Of a DNA stretch of 64,000 nt, positions 9,387 to 17,485 are shown one piece after another. The position numbers and the translations under genes were made by a program. The stretch is from Alsobacter metallidurans. GTDB taxonomy: Bacteria; Pseudomonadota; Alphaproteobacteria; Rhizobiales; Beijerinckiaceae. The stretch is taken from contig NZ_BMES01000001.1 of the NCBI RefSeq assembly GCF_014636935.1, positions 1,741,782 through 1,805,781 on the forward strand, written 5' to 3'. Each line of letters begins with the position of its first letter. Position 1 is the stretch's first letter. A model generated the notes under the pieces. That model did no database searches. It had not been told where the DNA came from and saw only the letters and a list, made by a program, of their open reading frames with translations.

Positions 9387-10298
9387 ATGGATGACCTGCT
9401 GTTCAGCTACGCGGATGAAACGACGCCGCGCTTTAAGCGTAGAGTCATTCGCACGGTGGAGCGCCTGACCGGCCAGCCCAAACTGAAGCGGATCTACGTC
9501 GACAACCAGCTCCGCCCGCGTGCCGGGGAGAGCTTCTGGTCGGCCGCCGTGCGGCGGCTTCGGCTCGACGTGCGCTTCGACGCCGCCCGGCTCGCAGCGC
9601 TGCCGAAAACCGGGCCCCTGGTGATCGTCGCCAACCATCCCTATGGCGTGCTGGACGGGCTGGTGATCGCCTGGCTGGCCGAGCGCATTCGCCCGGACTT
9701 CAAGATCCTGACCCATGCCGTGCTGCTGCGCGCCCCAGAGGCGGCGCCGCAATTGCTCCCGGTCGACTTCTCTGGCTCGCCCACCACCATGGCGACCAAC
9801 CTTGCGTCCCGCGCGGCCGCGCGCGACCACCTCGCCCAGGGCGGTTGCGTCGTGGTGTTTCCGGCCGGCGGCGTTTCCACCTCCCCGGACCGCCTGGGGC
9901 GCAAGCCCGCCCAGGACGCGCCATGGCAACCCTTCACCGCCCAATTGATCGAAAAGGCGAAGGCTGCCGTGGTCCCGATGTATTTCGAGGGGCAGAACAG
10001 CCGCGTGTTCCAGATCGCCAGCCATCTCAGCCTCACGCTGCGGCTGGCGCTGATCTTCCACGAGGTCCGCAGCCGGATGGGGGCGGAGCTCCGCGTCGCG
10101 ATCGGCGCGCCGATCGACCCGAGCGAGTTGGCCCAAGCCGGCGATCGCCGGGCCCAGATGGCCGATTTGCGGCGCCGCACCGAGGCGCTCGCCTCCGACC
10201 TGCCAGCACGGTGTTCGCCCGAGCGGCGCGGGGTGGCGTTGAAGAGCCGCATCGCCACCGTGTCGGCCAAGCTCAGCCTGGGCCTGAAACGGGATTAA
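9387..10298 (+). CDS. Lysophospholipid acyltransferase family protein (PlsC/OlsA-like)
   Basis: A 303-residue acyltransferase. Block I is NHPYGVLDG near residue 91, a HX5D variant of the usual HX4D catalytic motif. FPAGGVST near 160 fits the later conserved block with the PxG-type turn. It would transfer an acyl chain to a lysolipid at the cytoplasmic membrane. The ATG at 9387 (MDDLLFSYADE) is chosen because the upstream extension has no family similarity and because the Pho box then sits at the same distance as at other genes here. An ATG at 9375 is also possible. Pho control suggests a role in phosphate-saving lipid remodelling, such as ornithine lipid synthesis (OlsA), but no olsB is visible nearby. 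It overlaps the convergent zntB-like gene by four bases. Confidence 0.8.
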   Translation: MDDLLFSYADETTPRFKRRVIRTVERLTGQPKLKRIYVDNQLRPRAGESFWSAAVRRLRLDVRFDAARLAALPKTGPLVIVANHPYGVLDGLVIAWLAERIRPDFKILTHAVLLRAPEAAPQLLPVDFSGSPTTMATNLASRAAARDHLAQGGCVVVFPAGGVSTSPDRLGRKPAQDAPWQPFTAQLIEKAKAAVVPMYFEGQNSRVFQIASHLSLTLRLALIFHEVRSRMGAELRVAIGAPIDPSELAQAGDRRAQMADLRRRTEALASDLPARCSPERRGVALKSRIATVSAKLSLGLKRD

Positions 10299-11323
10299 CG
10301 GCGGCCGCCGCCTCGCCTGAGCGCGGCCTTGAGGCCGAGATACACCAGCATGGCGGCCAGAACGGCGATCACGCAGGCCCACCAGAAGCCGCTTTCGTCC
10401 TCGGCGAACGGCAGCCCCTTGGTGTTCATGCCGAACAGGCCCGTGACCAGGGTCGCGGGCAGGAACACGGCGGTCAGCATCGACAGGGCGTAGAGCTGGC
10501 GGTTCGTCTCGGCCGCCAGGCGGGCCGATATCTCGTCCTGCAGCAGCCGTGCGCGCTCCTGGGTCGAGTGAACCTCCTGGTGAATGGACTCCAGCCGCTG
10601 CGCGATGCGCCCTGCGGCCTCCCGCACGTCCGCCGGCAGCCGCAGCGCGGGGGCGAGTTCCACGCGCCGGAACAGGCCCATGAGGCGCGACAGCTGGCGG
10701 TTGAGCCGCACGGCGCGCCGCCGCATGGCCCCGATGGGCGCGCCGGCTTCCGCGCCGTAGCCCTCCAGGATTTTGTCCTCGACGCCGTCCACCGCGTGGC
10801 CGAGCTCGGTCGCGGCAGCCGCCACCACGTCAGCCTCCCGGTCGACGATCGCCTCCAGCAGGTCCAGCGCAGAATCGATGGGCCGACCGGATTCCACGGC
10901 GGCGCGCGTGGCCTCGATGGACCGGAGCGACTGGCGACGACCTGTGATCAGCAGGCGCTCCGCCAAGATGAAGCGCAGCTGCGCCAGCTCCTCGGTCTCA
11001 TGGGCGAAGTCGAGCTTCAGGTCGACGAAAACGCCCGCCAGCACGTCGCCCTCGATGTCGACCTGGTCATGCTGCGTGGAGGCGAGCAGGACCTCCTTGG
11101 CCTCGTCGGGGATGAACGCCTGGCGCGACACCCAATCGCGCCCCCGCTTGTCCACGAGGTTGACATGCACCCACCAGAAGCGGCCGTCGGGATCGGGCAG
11201 GGTGGGCGCGGCGTTCTGGGCCAGCGCCAGCCCACGGCCGTTCTCGTCAAACCGGTAAGCGAAGACGATGCCCGGCCGCGTGTGCTCGTCGGCCAAGGGC
11301 AGCGCCGAGGCGTGCGCTGTCAT
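10295..11323 (-). CDS. zntB: CorA-family divalent cation transporter, ZntB type
   Basis: A 342-residue member of the CorA/Mrs2 superfamily, inner-membrane pentamers that move Mg, Zn or other divalent ions. The long cytoplasmic N-terminal domain (about 1-270) includes WWVHVNLVD and a helical funnel with HQEVHSTQERARLLQ. Two C-terminal membrane segments follow, the first ending in the pore signature GMNTKGLPF. That GMN-xxG-LP form is closer to ZntB than to classic CorA. It ends tail-to-tail with the acyltransferase gene and has no obvious Pho box of its own. Confidence 0.88.
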   Translation of the reverse strand: MTAHASALPLADEHTRPGIVFAYRFDENGRGLALAQNAAPTLPDPDGRFWWVHVNLVDKRGRDWVSRQAFIPDEAKEVLLASTQHDQVDIEGDVLAGVFVDLKLDFAHETEELAQLRFILAERLLITGRRQSLRSIEATRAAVESGRPIDSALDLLEAIVDREADVVAAAATELGHAVDGVEDKILEGYGAEAGAPIGAMRRRAVRLNRQLSRLMGLFRRVELAPALRLPADVREAAGRIAQRLESIHQEVHSTQERARLLQDEISARLAAETNRQLYALSMLTAVFLPATLVTGLFGMNTKGLPFAEDESGFWWACVIAVLAAMLVYLGLKAALRRGGGRR

Positions 11324-11369
11324 CGCAGAGCCTGCCGAAGGCGTTCAGCCGGTCGCGCGTGGGGGCGCA

Positions 11370-11810
11370 TCAGGGCTTTGCTGGCTGGGGAGCGGCTGCG
11401 TCGGGCTTGCGCCGCGCCGCTTTGGCCGCGCCGCCGCCGGGCTCGCCCGTTTTGTCATTGGCGGGCGTCAGCGGCTCCGGCGCGGCTGCGAGAGCTTCCG
11501 AAGCCGGAGCCTTGCGCTTCTGCTTCTTGGACTTTCCGGGCTTTTCCTTGAGCTTGGCGATGGCGCTCTCGATATGCTTCACCGCGAAGGCGTGCAGTTT
11601 CTTGAGCGCGCGGCGTTCGGCCCTGAGGGCCTCGAGCTCGGCCTCCACGGCCTTCGTGCCGGCCGAACTCGCGAGCGCCGACAGCATGCCGCTGCGCCCG
11701 TCGATGCCCTTCACCTCGCCGCGGGCGGAAGCCGCGACCTTGCGGGCCTGCTTGGCCTCCTTAAGGGCCTCCAGCAGCTTTTCGAATTTGCGAGCTTGCT
11801 TATCCGTCAT
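11370..11810 (-). CDS. Lys/Ala-rich coiled-coil protein of unknown function
   Basis: 146 residues. The first ~100 are highly charged and helical (MTDKQARKFEKLLEALKEAK and a Leu/Glu/Lys-rich segment), suggesting a coiled coil. The last ~45 are Lys/Pro/Ala-rich, like a histone-H1-type tail. The ATG at 11810 is chosen because the longer open frame up to 11993 lies over the 3' end of the next gene and lacks the helical pattern. A nucleic-acid-binding role is possible from the basic tail only. No family recognised. It lies between zntB and the phn accessory genes on the same strand. Confidence 0.6.
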   Translation of the reverse strand: MTDKQARKFEKLLEALKEAKQARKVAASARGEVKGIDGRSGMLSALASSAGTKAVEAELEALRAERRALKKLHAFAVKHIESAIAKLKEKPGKSKKQKRKAPASEALAAAPEPLTPANDKTGEPGGGAAKAARRKPDAAAPQPAKP

Positions 11811-11922
11811 GCGACTGCCCCTCCGTTCGGCGACACTATGCTGAGCCCGCTTGTCACAATCGAGAGGCGAAGCTTCAGCTTCGCGCGGCGCTTTCGGGGC
11901 GAGGCTGAACCACATGGCCAGC

Positions 11923-12615
11923 TCAGCCCTCGCCCAGCGCGGCGTGCGCGACGATGCGAAAACGCTCGCCGGGCTCCTGCCGAAACAGCGCAACGTGGTT
12001 CACCCTCACGGGGTCGTCGCCGAGACGCTGCGCGGCCAGCGCGCGCAGGCGCGCCGCGATGGCGTCGGCGTGGACGCCCAGCGGGCCGGTGAGCGTCATG
12101 TGAAAGCGGTACTGCTCGCGCACATACGGGTAGCCGAAGCGTTCGAACAGTTCGCGTTGCCGCGGCGTCATCGCGTCGGGATTGCGGCGTAGCCGCTCGG
12201 CCGGGGAGGGCGGCGCGCGAAAGGGCTCGAAGGCGTCCACGGCCGCATCGGCGAGCGTCGACAGCGCCGGCGGACGTCCAGGCGGAACCAGCGCCACGAA
12301 GGCGCCGAGCGCCGCCACGGCGAGCCCGGTCTCCACGGCCGGCTGGCCGTGCGCGAAATGGCGGAGCGTCTCCAGGAGTTCGTCCTCGCGTCGTCCCTGG
12401 GCAAGCCGGAACGGCGCCTTCAGGGTCGCGTGGAAGCCGTAGCGGCGCGGCTCGGCCGTCAGATCCCGCCATTCGGCCTGCGAAAAGCCTTCAGGGACAA
12501 GCACGTTTGTGTCGTCGCCCGTGGAAGCGTCGTAGCCGAGCACGGCGGAGCCGAACCGCCACAGCGCGGTGTCGGGGGAGGGCGCGAAGTAGATGGCGTA
12601 GCGGGGCCCGTCCAT
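11923..12615 (-). CDS. DUF1045 phosphonate-metabolism protein
   Basis: A 230-residue protein of the DUF1045 family, known for its fixed association with C-P lyase operons. It starts MDGPRYAIYFAPSPDTALW and contains two HxT/S-type motifs, HATLKAPFRL near residue 59 and HMTLTGPL near residue 170, the hallmark of the 2H phosphoesterase fold. Such a fold would cleave a cyclic phosphodiester. That fits the 1,2-cyclic phosphate made by C-P lyase, which PhnP opens in E. coli, and no phnP is present here. The assignment to that step is inference. It starts three bases after the transferase stop, so the two are co-transcribed. Confidence 0.85.
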   Translation of the reverse strand: MDGPRYAIYFAPSPDTALWRFGSAVLGYDASTGDDTNVLVPEGFSQAEWRDLTAEPRRYGFHATLKAPFRLAQGRREDELLETLRHFAHGQPAVETGLAVAALGAFVALVPPGRPPALSTLADAAVDAFEPFRAPPSPAERLRRNPDAMTPRQRELFERFGYPYVREQYRFHMTLTGPLGVHADAIAARLRALAAQRLGDDPVRVNHVALFRQEPGERFRIVAHAALGEG

Positions 12616-12618
12616 GCC

Positions 12619-13236
12619 TCAGCCGCCGTGGCGCTCGAGGAACGCGTCGACCGACAGGGCGCGAAAATCCGGCAACGCCAGCCGCAGCCGCTCGTGATCC
12701 CAGTCCCACCAGGCGAGCGCCTGGAGGCGGTCGGCCGTCCGCGCGTCAAAGCGGTCGCGCACCGGCCGGGCCGGAACGCCGGCGACCACCGCGTAGGGCG
12801 CCACGTCCTTGGTCACCACCGCGCCGGCCGCCACCACCGCGCCGGTCCCGACGCTGCGCCCGGGCAGGACGATCGCGCCGTGCCCGATCCACACGTCGTG
12901 GCCAATGCTGACGGGCGTCGAGCGCCGCCAGTCGAAGAACGCGGCCTCGTCCGCCTCGCCCTCGAAATAGGCTGACGCCCGGTAGGTAAAATGCGCCTGC
13001 GAGGCCCGGTGCATGGGGTGGTTGCCGGGGTTGATCCGCGTCGCCGCCGCGATGGAGCAGAAGCGGCCGATCGTCGTGTAGATGATGTCGGCGTCCTGCA
13101 CCACGTAGGAGTAGTCGCCCATGCGGGTCTCGACCACGCTGGTGCGCGCGCCCACCTCGGTGTAGCGCCCGAGCTCGGACTTTACCACCTGGGCGGTGGG
13201 ATGGATCAGCGGCTCTGGTCCCAGTTTCGTCGCCAC
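12619..13236 (-). CDS. Phosphonate-operon hexapeptide-repeat transferase
   Basis: 205 residues with left-handed beta-helix repeats (isoleucine-patch hexapeptides such as [15 protein letters not shown] and [17 protein letters not shown]), as in xenobiotic acetyltransferases. The opening [15 protein letters not shown] matches the subfamily that accompanies phn operons. It may acetylate aminophosphonates, the job PhnO does elsewhere; that is inference. The GTG at 13236 has GGAGGAG upstream and begins at the conserved N-terminus. The longer frame reaching 13377 would run over the Pho box and the phnC start. It is divergent from phnC and heads a two-gene unit with DUF1045. Confidence 0.82.
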   Translation of the reverse strand: MATKLGPEPLIHPTAQVVKSELGRYTEVGARTSVVETRMGDYSYVVQDADIIYTTIGRFCSIAAATRINPGNHPMHRASQAHFTYRASAYFEGEADEAAFFDWRRSTPVSIGHDVWIGHGAIVLPGRSVGTGAVVAAGAVVTKDVAPYAVVAGVPARPVRDRFDARTADRLQALAWWDWDHERLRLALPDFRALSVDAFLERHGG

Positions 13237-13282
13237 GCCGAATCTCCTCCGCAGGCCATTGCGCGGTCGGTTGCATGGCGTC

Positions 13283-13300
13283 GTGACGCCGGAATGACGC
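13283..13300 (-). promoter_or_regulatory. PhoB box for the hexapeptide transferase-DUF1045 unit
   Basis: On the minus strand: GCGTCAT-TCCG-GCGTCAC, two 7-base repeats with a 4-base spacer. It ends 46 bases before the GTG at 13236. Its half-site GCGTCAT is the same variant seen upstream of phnG and the alkaline phosphatase gene, so the boxes support each other. Confidence 0.65.
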
Positions 13301-13312
13301 GTCCGGCCGCGG

Positions 13313-13330
13313 CTGTCACGAAAGCGTTGC
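13313..13330 (+). promoter_or_regulatory. Weak PhoB box for phnC
   Basis: CTGTCAC-GAAA-GCGTTGC on the plus strand, 46 bases before the phnC ATG. The first half is a good match, the second poor. It is called mainly because of the spacing and because the divergent gene has a better box twelve bases away. Confidence 0.45.
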
Positions 13331-13376
13331 GCAGACGGATTAGCCGGTTCTCCAGCGGAAACCGGGGTCTGACCCA

Positions 13377-14177
13377 ATGCTGGTGATCGAGGGACTGACG
13401 CGGCGCTTCGGCGGCAAGGTTGCGGTCAGCGACGTGAGCCTGACGGTCGAGAGCGGCGGCTTCGTGGGCGTGATCGGCCGTTCCGGCGCCGGCAAGTCGA
13501 CGCTGCTGCGCATGATCAACCGCCTGCAGGAGCCGAGCGAAGGCCGGATCCTGTGCGACGGCCGCGACGTCACGGCCCTGCGCGGGCAGGCGCTGCGCGA
13601 CTGGCGGGCCGACTGCGCGATGATCTTCCAGCAGTTCAACCTCAGCGGCCGGCTCGACGTGCTCACCAACGTGCTGATGGGCCGGCTCAACAAGACCTCG
13701 ACGCTGAGCTCCGTGCTGCGGCTGTGGAGCGCGCAGGACAAGGCGATGGCGCTGTCGGCGCTGGAGATGCTGGACATCGCCAACCTGGCGGCCCAGCGCG
13801 CCGACAGCCTCTCGGGCGGCCAGCAGCAGCGCGTCGCCATCGCGCGGGCGCTGGTGCAGGAGCCGCGCATGATCCTGGCCGACGAGCCGATCGCGTCGCT
13901 CGACCCGCGCAACACCAAGGTCGTCATGGACGCGCTGCTGCGCATCAACAAGCACTACTGCATCACGGTGCTCTGCAACCTCCATTCGCTCGATCTCGCG
14001 CGCACCTATTGCGACCGCCTCGTCGGCATGGCGCAGGGCCGCGTGGTGTTCGACGGCGCGCCCGAGGCGCTGACCGAGGACGTCGCCCGCGAACTCTACG
14101 GCCTCGAGGCCGGCGAGGTGATGGACGCCGCCGCCGAGCGTCCCCAACCCGCCGCTGCCGCCTTCGCGGCCGCCTGA
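13377..14177 (+). CDS. phnC: PhnC, phosphonate ABC transporter ATPase
   Basis: The ATPase that powers phosphonate import through PhnE. 266 residues with Walker [10 protein letters not shown] (34-42), signature LSGGQQQR near 142 and Walker [14 protein letters not shown]. The [19 protein letters not shown] segment is typical of PhnC and includes the switch histidine. The C-terminal ~25 residues are an Ala/Pro tail without known role. First gene of phnCDEE, 37 bases before phnD. A weak Pho box precedes it. Confidence 0.95.
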   Translation: MLVIEGLTRRFGGKVAVSDVSLTVESGGFVGVIGRSGAGKSTLLRMINRLQEPSEGRILCDGRDVTALRGQALRDWRADCAMIFQQFNLSGRLDVLTNVLMGRLNKTSTLSSVLRLWSAQDKAMALSALEMLDIANLAAQRADSLSGGQQQRVAIARALVQEPRMILADEPIASLDPRNTKVVMDALLRINKHYCITVLCNLHSLDLARTYCDRLVGMAQGRVVFDGAPEALTEDVARELYGLEAGEVMDAAAERPQPAAAAFAAA

Positions 14178-14213
14178 ACCCGCCTTGGCCACGTTTTCAC
14201 CCAGGAGAGACCC

Positions 14214-15152
14214 ATGTTGAACCGTCGCACTCTGATCGCCGCCGGCGCCGCCCTGGTGGGCGCGACGCTGGCCACCGCCGCCGCCGCGCAGGACTGGAAG
14301 GCCAAGTATCCCGAGCTCGTGCTCGGCGTCATCCCGGCCGAGAATGGCTCGGGCGTGCTCGACCGCTACGGCCCCTTCGTGGAGTACCTGTCCAAGGAGA
14401 TCGGCGTGAAGGTGACGCTGCGCGTCGCCCAGGACTACGCGGCCGTGATCGAAGGCCAGCGCGCCGGCAACATCCACATCGCCTATTACGGCCCGGCGTC
14501 CTTCGCCCGCGCCCGCCTCACCGGCGTCGCCACCGACGTGTTCGCGATGGACGTGAACAACGACGGCACGAAGGGCTACTACTCGGTCTTCTACGTGAAG
14601 GCCTCGAGCCCCTACAAGACGCTGCAGGACCTCAAGGGCAAGAACCTCGGCCTCGTCGACCCGAACTCCACCTCCGGCAACAACATGCCCCGCTTCGAGC
14701 TCGACAAGATGAAGATCGAGCCGGAGAAGTTCTTCGACAAGGTCGTGTTCACGGGCAGCCACGAGAACGCCGTTCTGGCGCTCAGCCAGGGCACCGTGGA
14801 CGTCGCCGCCAACGCCTGGACGGCCGACGACGACAGCTATCTCTACCGCATGATCACCAAGGGCATGCTCAAGAACGCCGACGGCTCGCCCGCCAAGGTC
14901 AGCGACTACCGCATCATCCACAAGTCCACGATGATCGTGAACGGCCCCTACGCCTACCTCAACAGCCTGCCGGACGACCTCAAGGCCAAGATCCGCGACG
15001 CCTTCATGAGCGCCGCCACCAAGGACAAGGCCGCCTTCGACAAGCTCTCGGACGGCAAGAACAAGCCCTGGGCCGCCACCGAGAACAAGGACTACGACCA
15101 GACGATCGAGCTGATCCGCTTCGTCGACAGCCTGCGCAAGAAGTCGTCCTGA
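14214..15152 (+). CDS. phnD: PhnD, periplasmic phosphonate-binding protein
   Basis: 312 residues. The N-terminus MLNRRTLIAAGAALVGA with AAAAQDW is an export signal with two adjacent arginines (Sec or Tat), cleaved around residue 25. The mature part has the PhnD/PtxB pattern: LVLGVIPAENGSG near the start, YYGPASFARAR near residue 88 and TSGNNMPRFEL near 155, which line the phosphonate pocket in the family. It captures phosphonates in the periplasm for PhnC/PhnE. A strong ribosome site (AGGAGA) precedes the ATG. A Rho-independent hairpin follows the stop. Confidence 0.95.
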   Translation: MLNRRTLIAAGAALVGATLATAAAAQDWKAKYPELVLGVIPAENGSGVLDRYGPFVEYLSKEIGVKVTLRVAQDYAAVIEGQRAGNIHIAYYGPASFARARLTGVATDVFAMDVNNDGTKGYYSVFYVKASSPYKTLQDLKGKNLGLVDPNSTSGNNMPRFELDKMKIEPEKFFDKVVFTGSHENAVLALSQGTVDVAANAWTADDDSYLYRMITKGMLKNADGSPAKVSDYRIIHKSTMIVNGPYAYLNSLPDDLKAKIRDAFMSAATKDKAAFDKLSDGKNKPWAATENKDYDQTIELIRFVDSLRKKSS

Positions 15153-15166
15153 TCTTCAGCTTCCAG

Positions 15167-15196
15167 GGGCGCGGTTTCGACCGCGCCCTTTTTTTT
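15167..15196 (+). terminator. Hairpin with T-run between phnD and phnE
   Basis: A perfect 9-bp stem GGGCGCGGT / ACCGCGCCC closes a TTCG tetraloop and is followed by eight T residues, a textbook Rho-independent terminator. It sits 14 bases after phnD and 15 bases before the phnE1 ATG, inside one operon. The likely effect is partial termination, so that the binding protein is made in excess over the permease. It may also stabilise the phnCD message 3' end. Confidence 0.85.
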
Positions 15197-15211
15197 CTTG
15201 AGGGGTCCGCC

Positions 15212-16096
15212 ATGGCGACCGCCATTCCGCATCGGCCGGACGCCCAAAACCAGGCGCTCGTGGACGGCTACGAGGCGGCGATCGCGGCCAGGCGGCGACG
15301 GACGCTCCTCGGCATCGCAATTCTGGCGGCGCTCATCCTGGCCGCGGCGCGGATCAGCGAAGTCGACCTCGGGACCTTTTTCGGCAATCTCGGACGTTTC
15401 ACCAGCTATATCGGGCGCATCTTCACGCTGGAGGACGGCCACCTGGTTTTCACGAACCCGGCCGAGTGGCTCTGGGGTTTGCGGAAATGGCTTCGCCTGC
15501 TGGGCGAAACGCTGCTCATCGCCTATCTGGGCACGGTGATCGGAGGGCTCGGCGCCTTCGGGCTCAGCTTCCTGGCGGCGCGCAACATGGTCGTGGCCCC
15601 GTGGCTGCGCTTCTCGGCGCGGCGATTCCTGGAATTCTGCCGCACCGTCCCTGAACTCGTCTTCGCGCTCATCTTCGTCGTGGCGTTCGGCCTCGGGCCG
15701 CTTCCCGGCGTTTTGGCGCTGGGGATCCACACCATGGGAGCGCTCGGCAAGCTCTTCGCCGAGGTGGTCGAGAACATCGACATGAAGCCGGTGGAGGGCG
15801 TAGCCGCCACCGGGGCGAACTGGGCGCAGGGCGTGCGCTTCGGCACTCTTCCGCAGGTGCTCTCCAACTTCGTCAGCTACACGTTGCTGCGCTTCGAGGT
15901 GAACGTGCGCGGGGCCGCCATCATGGGCTTCGTCGGCGCGGGGGGCATCGGACAGGACCTCGTGGAGGCGATCCGCAAGTTCTACTACTCGGACGTCAGC
16001 GCCATCCTGATGCTGATCGTCGTCACCGTGATGCTGATCGACCTCGTCACCGAACGCGCCCGGCACGCGCTGATCGGCCGGGAGTTGGGGCGTTGA
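15212..16096 (+). CDS. phnE: PhnE, phosphonate ABC transporter permease (first copy)
   Basis: 294-residue inner-membrane permease. A first membrane segment lies at residues ~30-47 and the BPD-type transmembrane domain spans the rest, with the EAA-like loop VEGVAATGANWAQGVRFGTLPQ near 195 and the conserved GFVGAGGIGQDL near 240. ATG at 15212 has GAGGGG upstream; the frame is open far upstream through phnC/phnD in another reading frame, which is a shadow. It pairs with the second PhnE to form the channel. The stop TGA overlaps the TTG start of that copy. Confidence 0.93.
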   Translation: MATAIPHRPDAQNQALVDGYEAAIAARRRRTLLGIAILAALILAAARISEVDLGTFFGNLGRFTSYIGRIFTLEDGHLVFTNPAEWLWGLRKWLRLLGETLLIAYLGTVIGGLGAFGLSFLAARNMVVAPWLRFSARRFLEFCRTVPELVFALIFVVAFGLGPLPGVLALGIHTMGALGKLFAEVVENIDMKPVEGVAATGANWAQGVRFGTLPQVLSNFVSYTLLRFEVNVRGAAIMGFVGAGGIGQDLVEAIRKFYYSDVSAILMLIVVTVMLIDLVTERARHALIGRELGR

Positions 16097-16977
16097 GCGC
16101 CGTGCCTGAAGCCGCTTCCCGCCGGGCGAGGCTGGCCGACGTGGATCTCGCAGCCCTGACGGCGCGTCATCCGTCGGCGTTCCGGCCCGATTGGGGCCGC
16201 CGCGCCGTCGTGGCGGCCTGCGTGGTCGCCCCCGTCGCGCTGTTCGCTTATGCGCTCGCGAGCCTCGACGTCTCATGGTCCCGGGTCTTCGCCGGGCTGG
16301 GGCGACTGGGGGACTTCGTCGGCCTAATGCTGCCGCCCAGCTACGGGACGACCGCCAAGCTGCTCACCTACCTGCACGCCCTGGCGGAGACGCTCGCCAT
16401 CGCATTCCTGGGCACGCTGCTGGCCGCGATGCTGGCGCTGCCGCTGGGGTTTCTGGCGGCGCGCAACGTCATCCCGACCTGGATCTTCCGCTTCGGCGTG
16501 CGCCGCTTCCTGGACACGGTACGCAGCGTCGACACGCTGATCTGGGCGCTCATCTGGATCAACGTGGTGGGCCTCGGCCCCTTCGCGGGCGTGCTGGCGA
16601 TCATGAGCTCGGACTTCGGCGCTTTCGGCAAGCTGTTCTCGGAGGCCATCGAGGCGGCGGACAACAAGGCCGTGGAGGGCGTCGAATCGGCGGGCGGAAG
16701 CCGGCTGCACGGGGTGCGCTTCGGCCTGCTGCCGCAGGTGCTGCCCGTGATGGCGAGCCAGGTCCTCTACTTCTTCGAGTCGAACACCCGGTCGGCCACC
16801 ATCATCGGCATCGTCGGCGCGGGCGGCATCGGCCAGTACCTCTACGAGGAGATCAAGGTGCTGGAGTGGGGCCACGTCTCCTTCCTGGTGCTGCTGGTGC
16901 TGGCGGCCGTGGTGCTGATCGACGCCGTGTCGGCGCGGCTGCGCTTCGCCGTGATCGGAAACCGCCCGCAGCGCTGA
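16093..16977 (+). CDS. phnE: PhnE, phosphonate ABC transporter permease (second copy)
   Basis: 294-residue partner permease. It shares with the first copy the block FLAARNxxxxWxxRFxxRRFLxxxR, the loop VEGVESAGGSRLHGVRFGLLPQ and IVGAGGIGQYL, so the two arose by duplication. Its N-terminus is longer and hydrophilic. TTG at 16093 is taken as the start because it overlaps the previous stop (translational coupling); a later start around the first membrane segment cannot be excluded. Last gene of phnCDEE, 43 bases before phnG. Confidence 0.9.
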   Translation: MSAVPEAASRRARLADVDLAALTARHPSAFRPDWGRRAVVAACVVAPVALFAYALASLDVSWSRVFAGLGRLGDFVGLMLPPSYGTTAKLLTYLHALAETLAIAFLGTLLAAMLALPLGFLAARNVIPTWIFRFGVRRFLDTVRSVDTLIWALIWINVVGLGPFAGVLAIMSSDFGAFGKLFSEAIEAADNKAVEGVESAGGSRLHGVRFGLLPQVLPVMASQVLYFFESNTRSATIIGIVGAGGIGQYLYEEIKVLEWGHVSFLVLLVLAAVVLIDAVSARLRFAVIGNRPQR

Positions 16978-16979
16978 AT

Positions 16980-16997
16980 GCGTCATCCGGGCGTCAT
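16980..16997 (+). promoter_or_regulatory. PhoB box before phnG
   Basis: Two identical GCGTCAT repeats separated by CCGG. It ends only 23 bases before the phnG ATG, closer than the other boxes here. If the box replaces the -35 element, transcription would start at or next to the ATG, giving a leaderless phnG message. That would explain why no ribosome site is visible. Confidence 0.7.
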
Positions 16998-17020
16998 CCG
17001 ACCGGCTTAGCAGACCTTCC

Positions 17021-17485
17021 ATGGTCATGCAGTTGAACGCCCGGCGCACCGACGACACCGTCGCCCGCCAGCACCTGATGGCGACCGCCGCCGTCGCTAC
17101 GCTCGACGAACTCGAGCAGGCCGTGGCCCGCCTGGGCCGGCCCGCTTGCCAGGACCTTCGCGCTCCCGAGATCGGGCTCGTCATGCTGCGCGGCCGGATG
17201 GGCGGCGACGGCGCTCCCTTCAACATGGGCGAGGCGACCGTCACGCGCGCCGCAGTGCGGCTGGAGACCGGCGAGGTCGGGATGTCCTACCTGCTCGGCC
17301 GCGACCCGTCCCGCGCCCGGCTGGCGGCTGTGATCGACGCGGTCTGGCTGCGCGACAGCGCTTTGGTGGAAACCGTGTTCCTCGACCCCGTCCAGGCCCG
17401 CATGGAGGCCGACCGGCGCGAGGCGGCCGCCCGCTCGGCGGCCACCCGGGTGGACTTCTTCACCCTCGTTCGCGGAGAAGACTGA
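17021..17485 (+). CDS. phnG: PhnG, C-P lyase core subunit
   Basis: 154 residues. PhnG with H, I and J forms the C-P lyase core complex that installs the phosphonate on ribose and cleaves the C-P bond. The family pattern is clear: ARQHLMATAAVATLDEL at the start, MLRGRMGGDGAPFNMGEATVTR in the middle, GMSYLLGRD and DPVQAR later. No ribosome site precedes ATG 17021, and another ATG lies six bases on. The Pho box is so close that a leaderless message is plausible. The stop overlaps the phnH ATG (TGATG). Confidence 0.95.
   Translation: MVMQLNARRTDDTVARQHLMATAAVATLDELEQAVARLGRPACQDLRAPEIGLVMLRGRMGGDGAPFNMGEATVTRAAVRLETGEVGMSYLLGRDPSRARLAAVIDAVWLRDSALVETVFLDPVQARMEADRREAAARSAATRVDFFTLVRGED

Noticed and set aside
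13206-14921. A 571-codon minus-strand frame over phnC and phnD.
   Set aside because: Shadow of two clear plus-strand phn genes; no family features.
13553-15211. In-frame extension of phnE1 far upstream through phnC and phnD.
   Set aside because: Different frame from those genes, low-complexity translation, and phnE has its own ribosome site and ATG at 15212 after a terminator hairpin.
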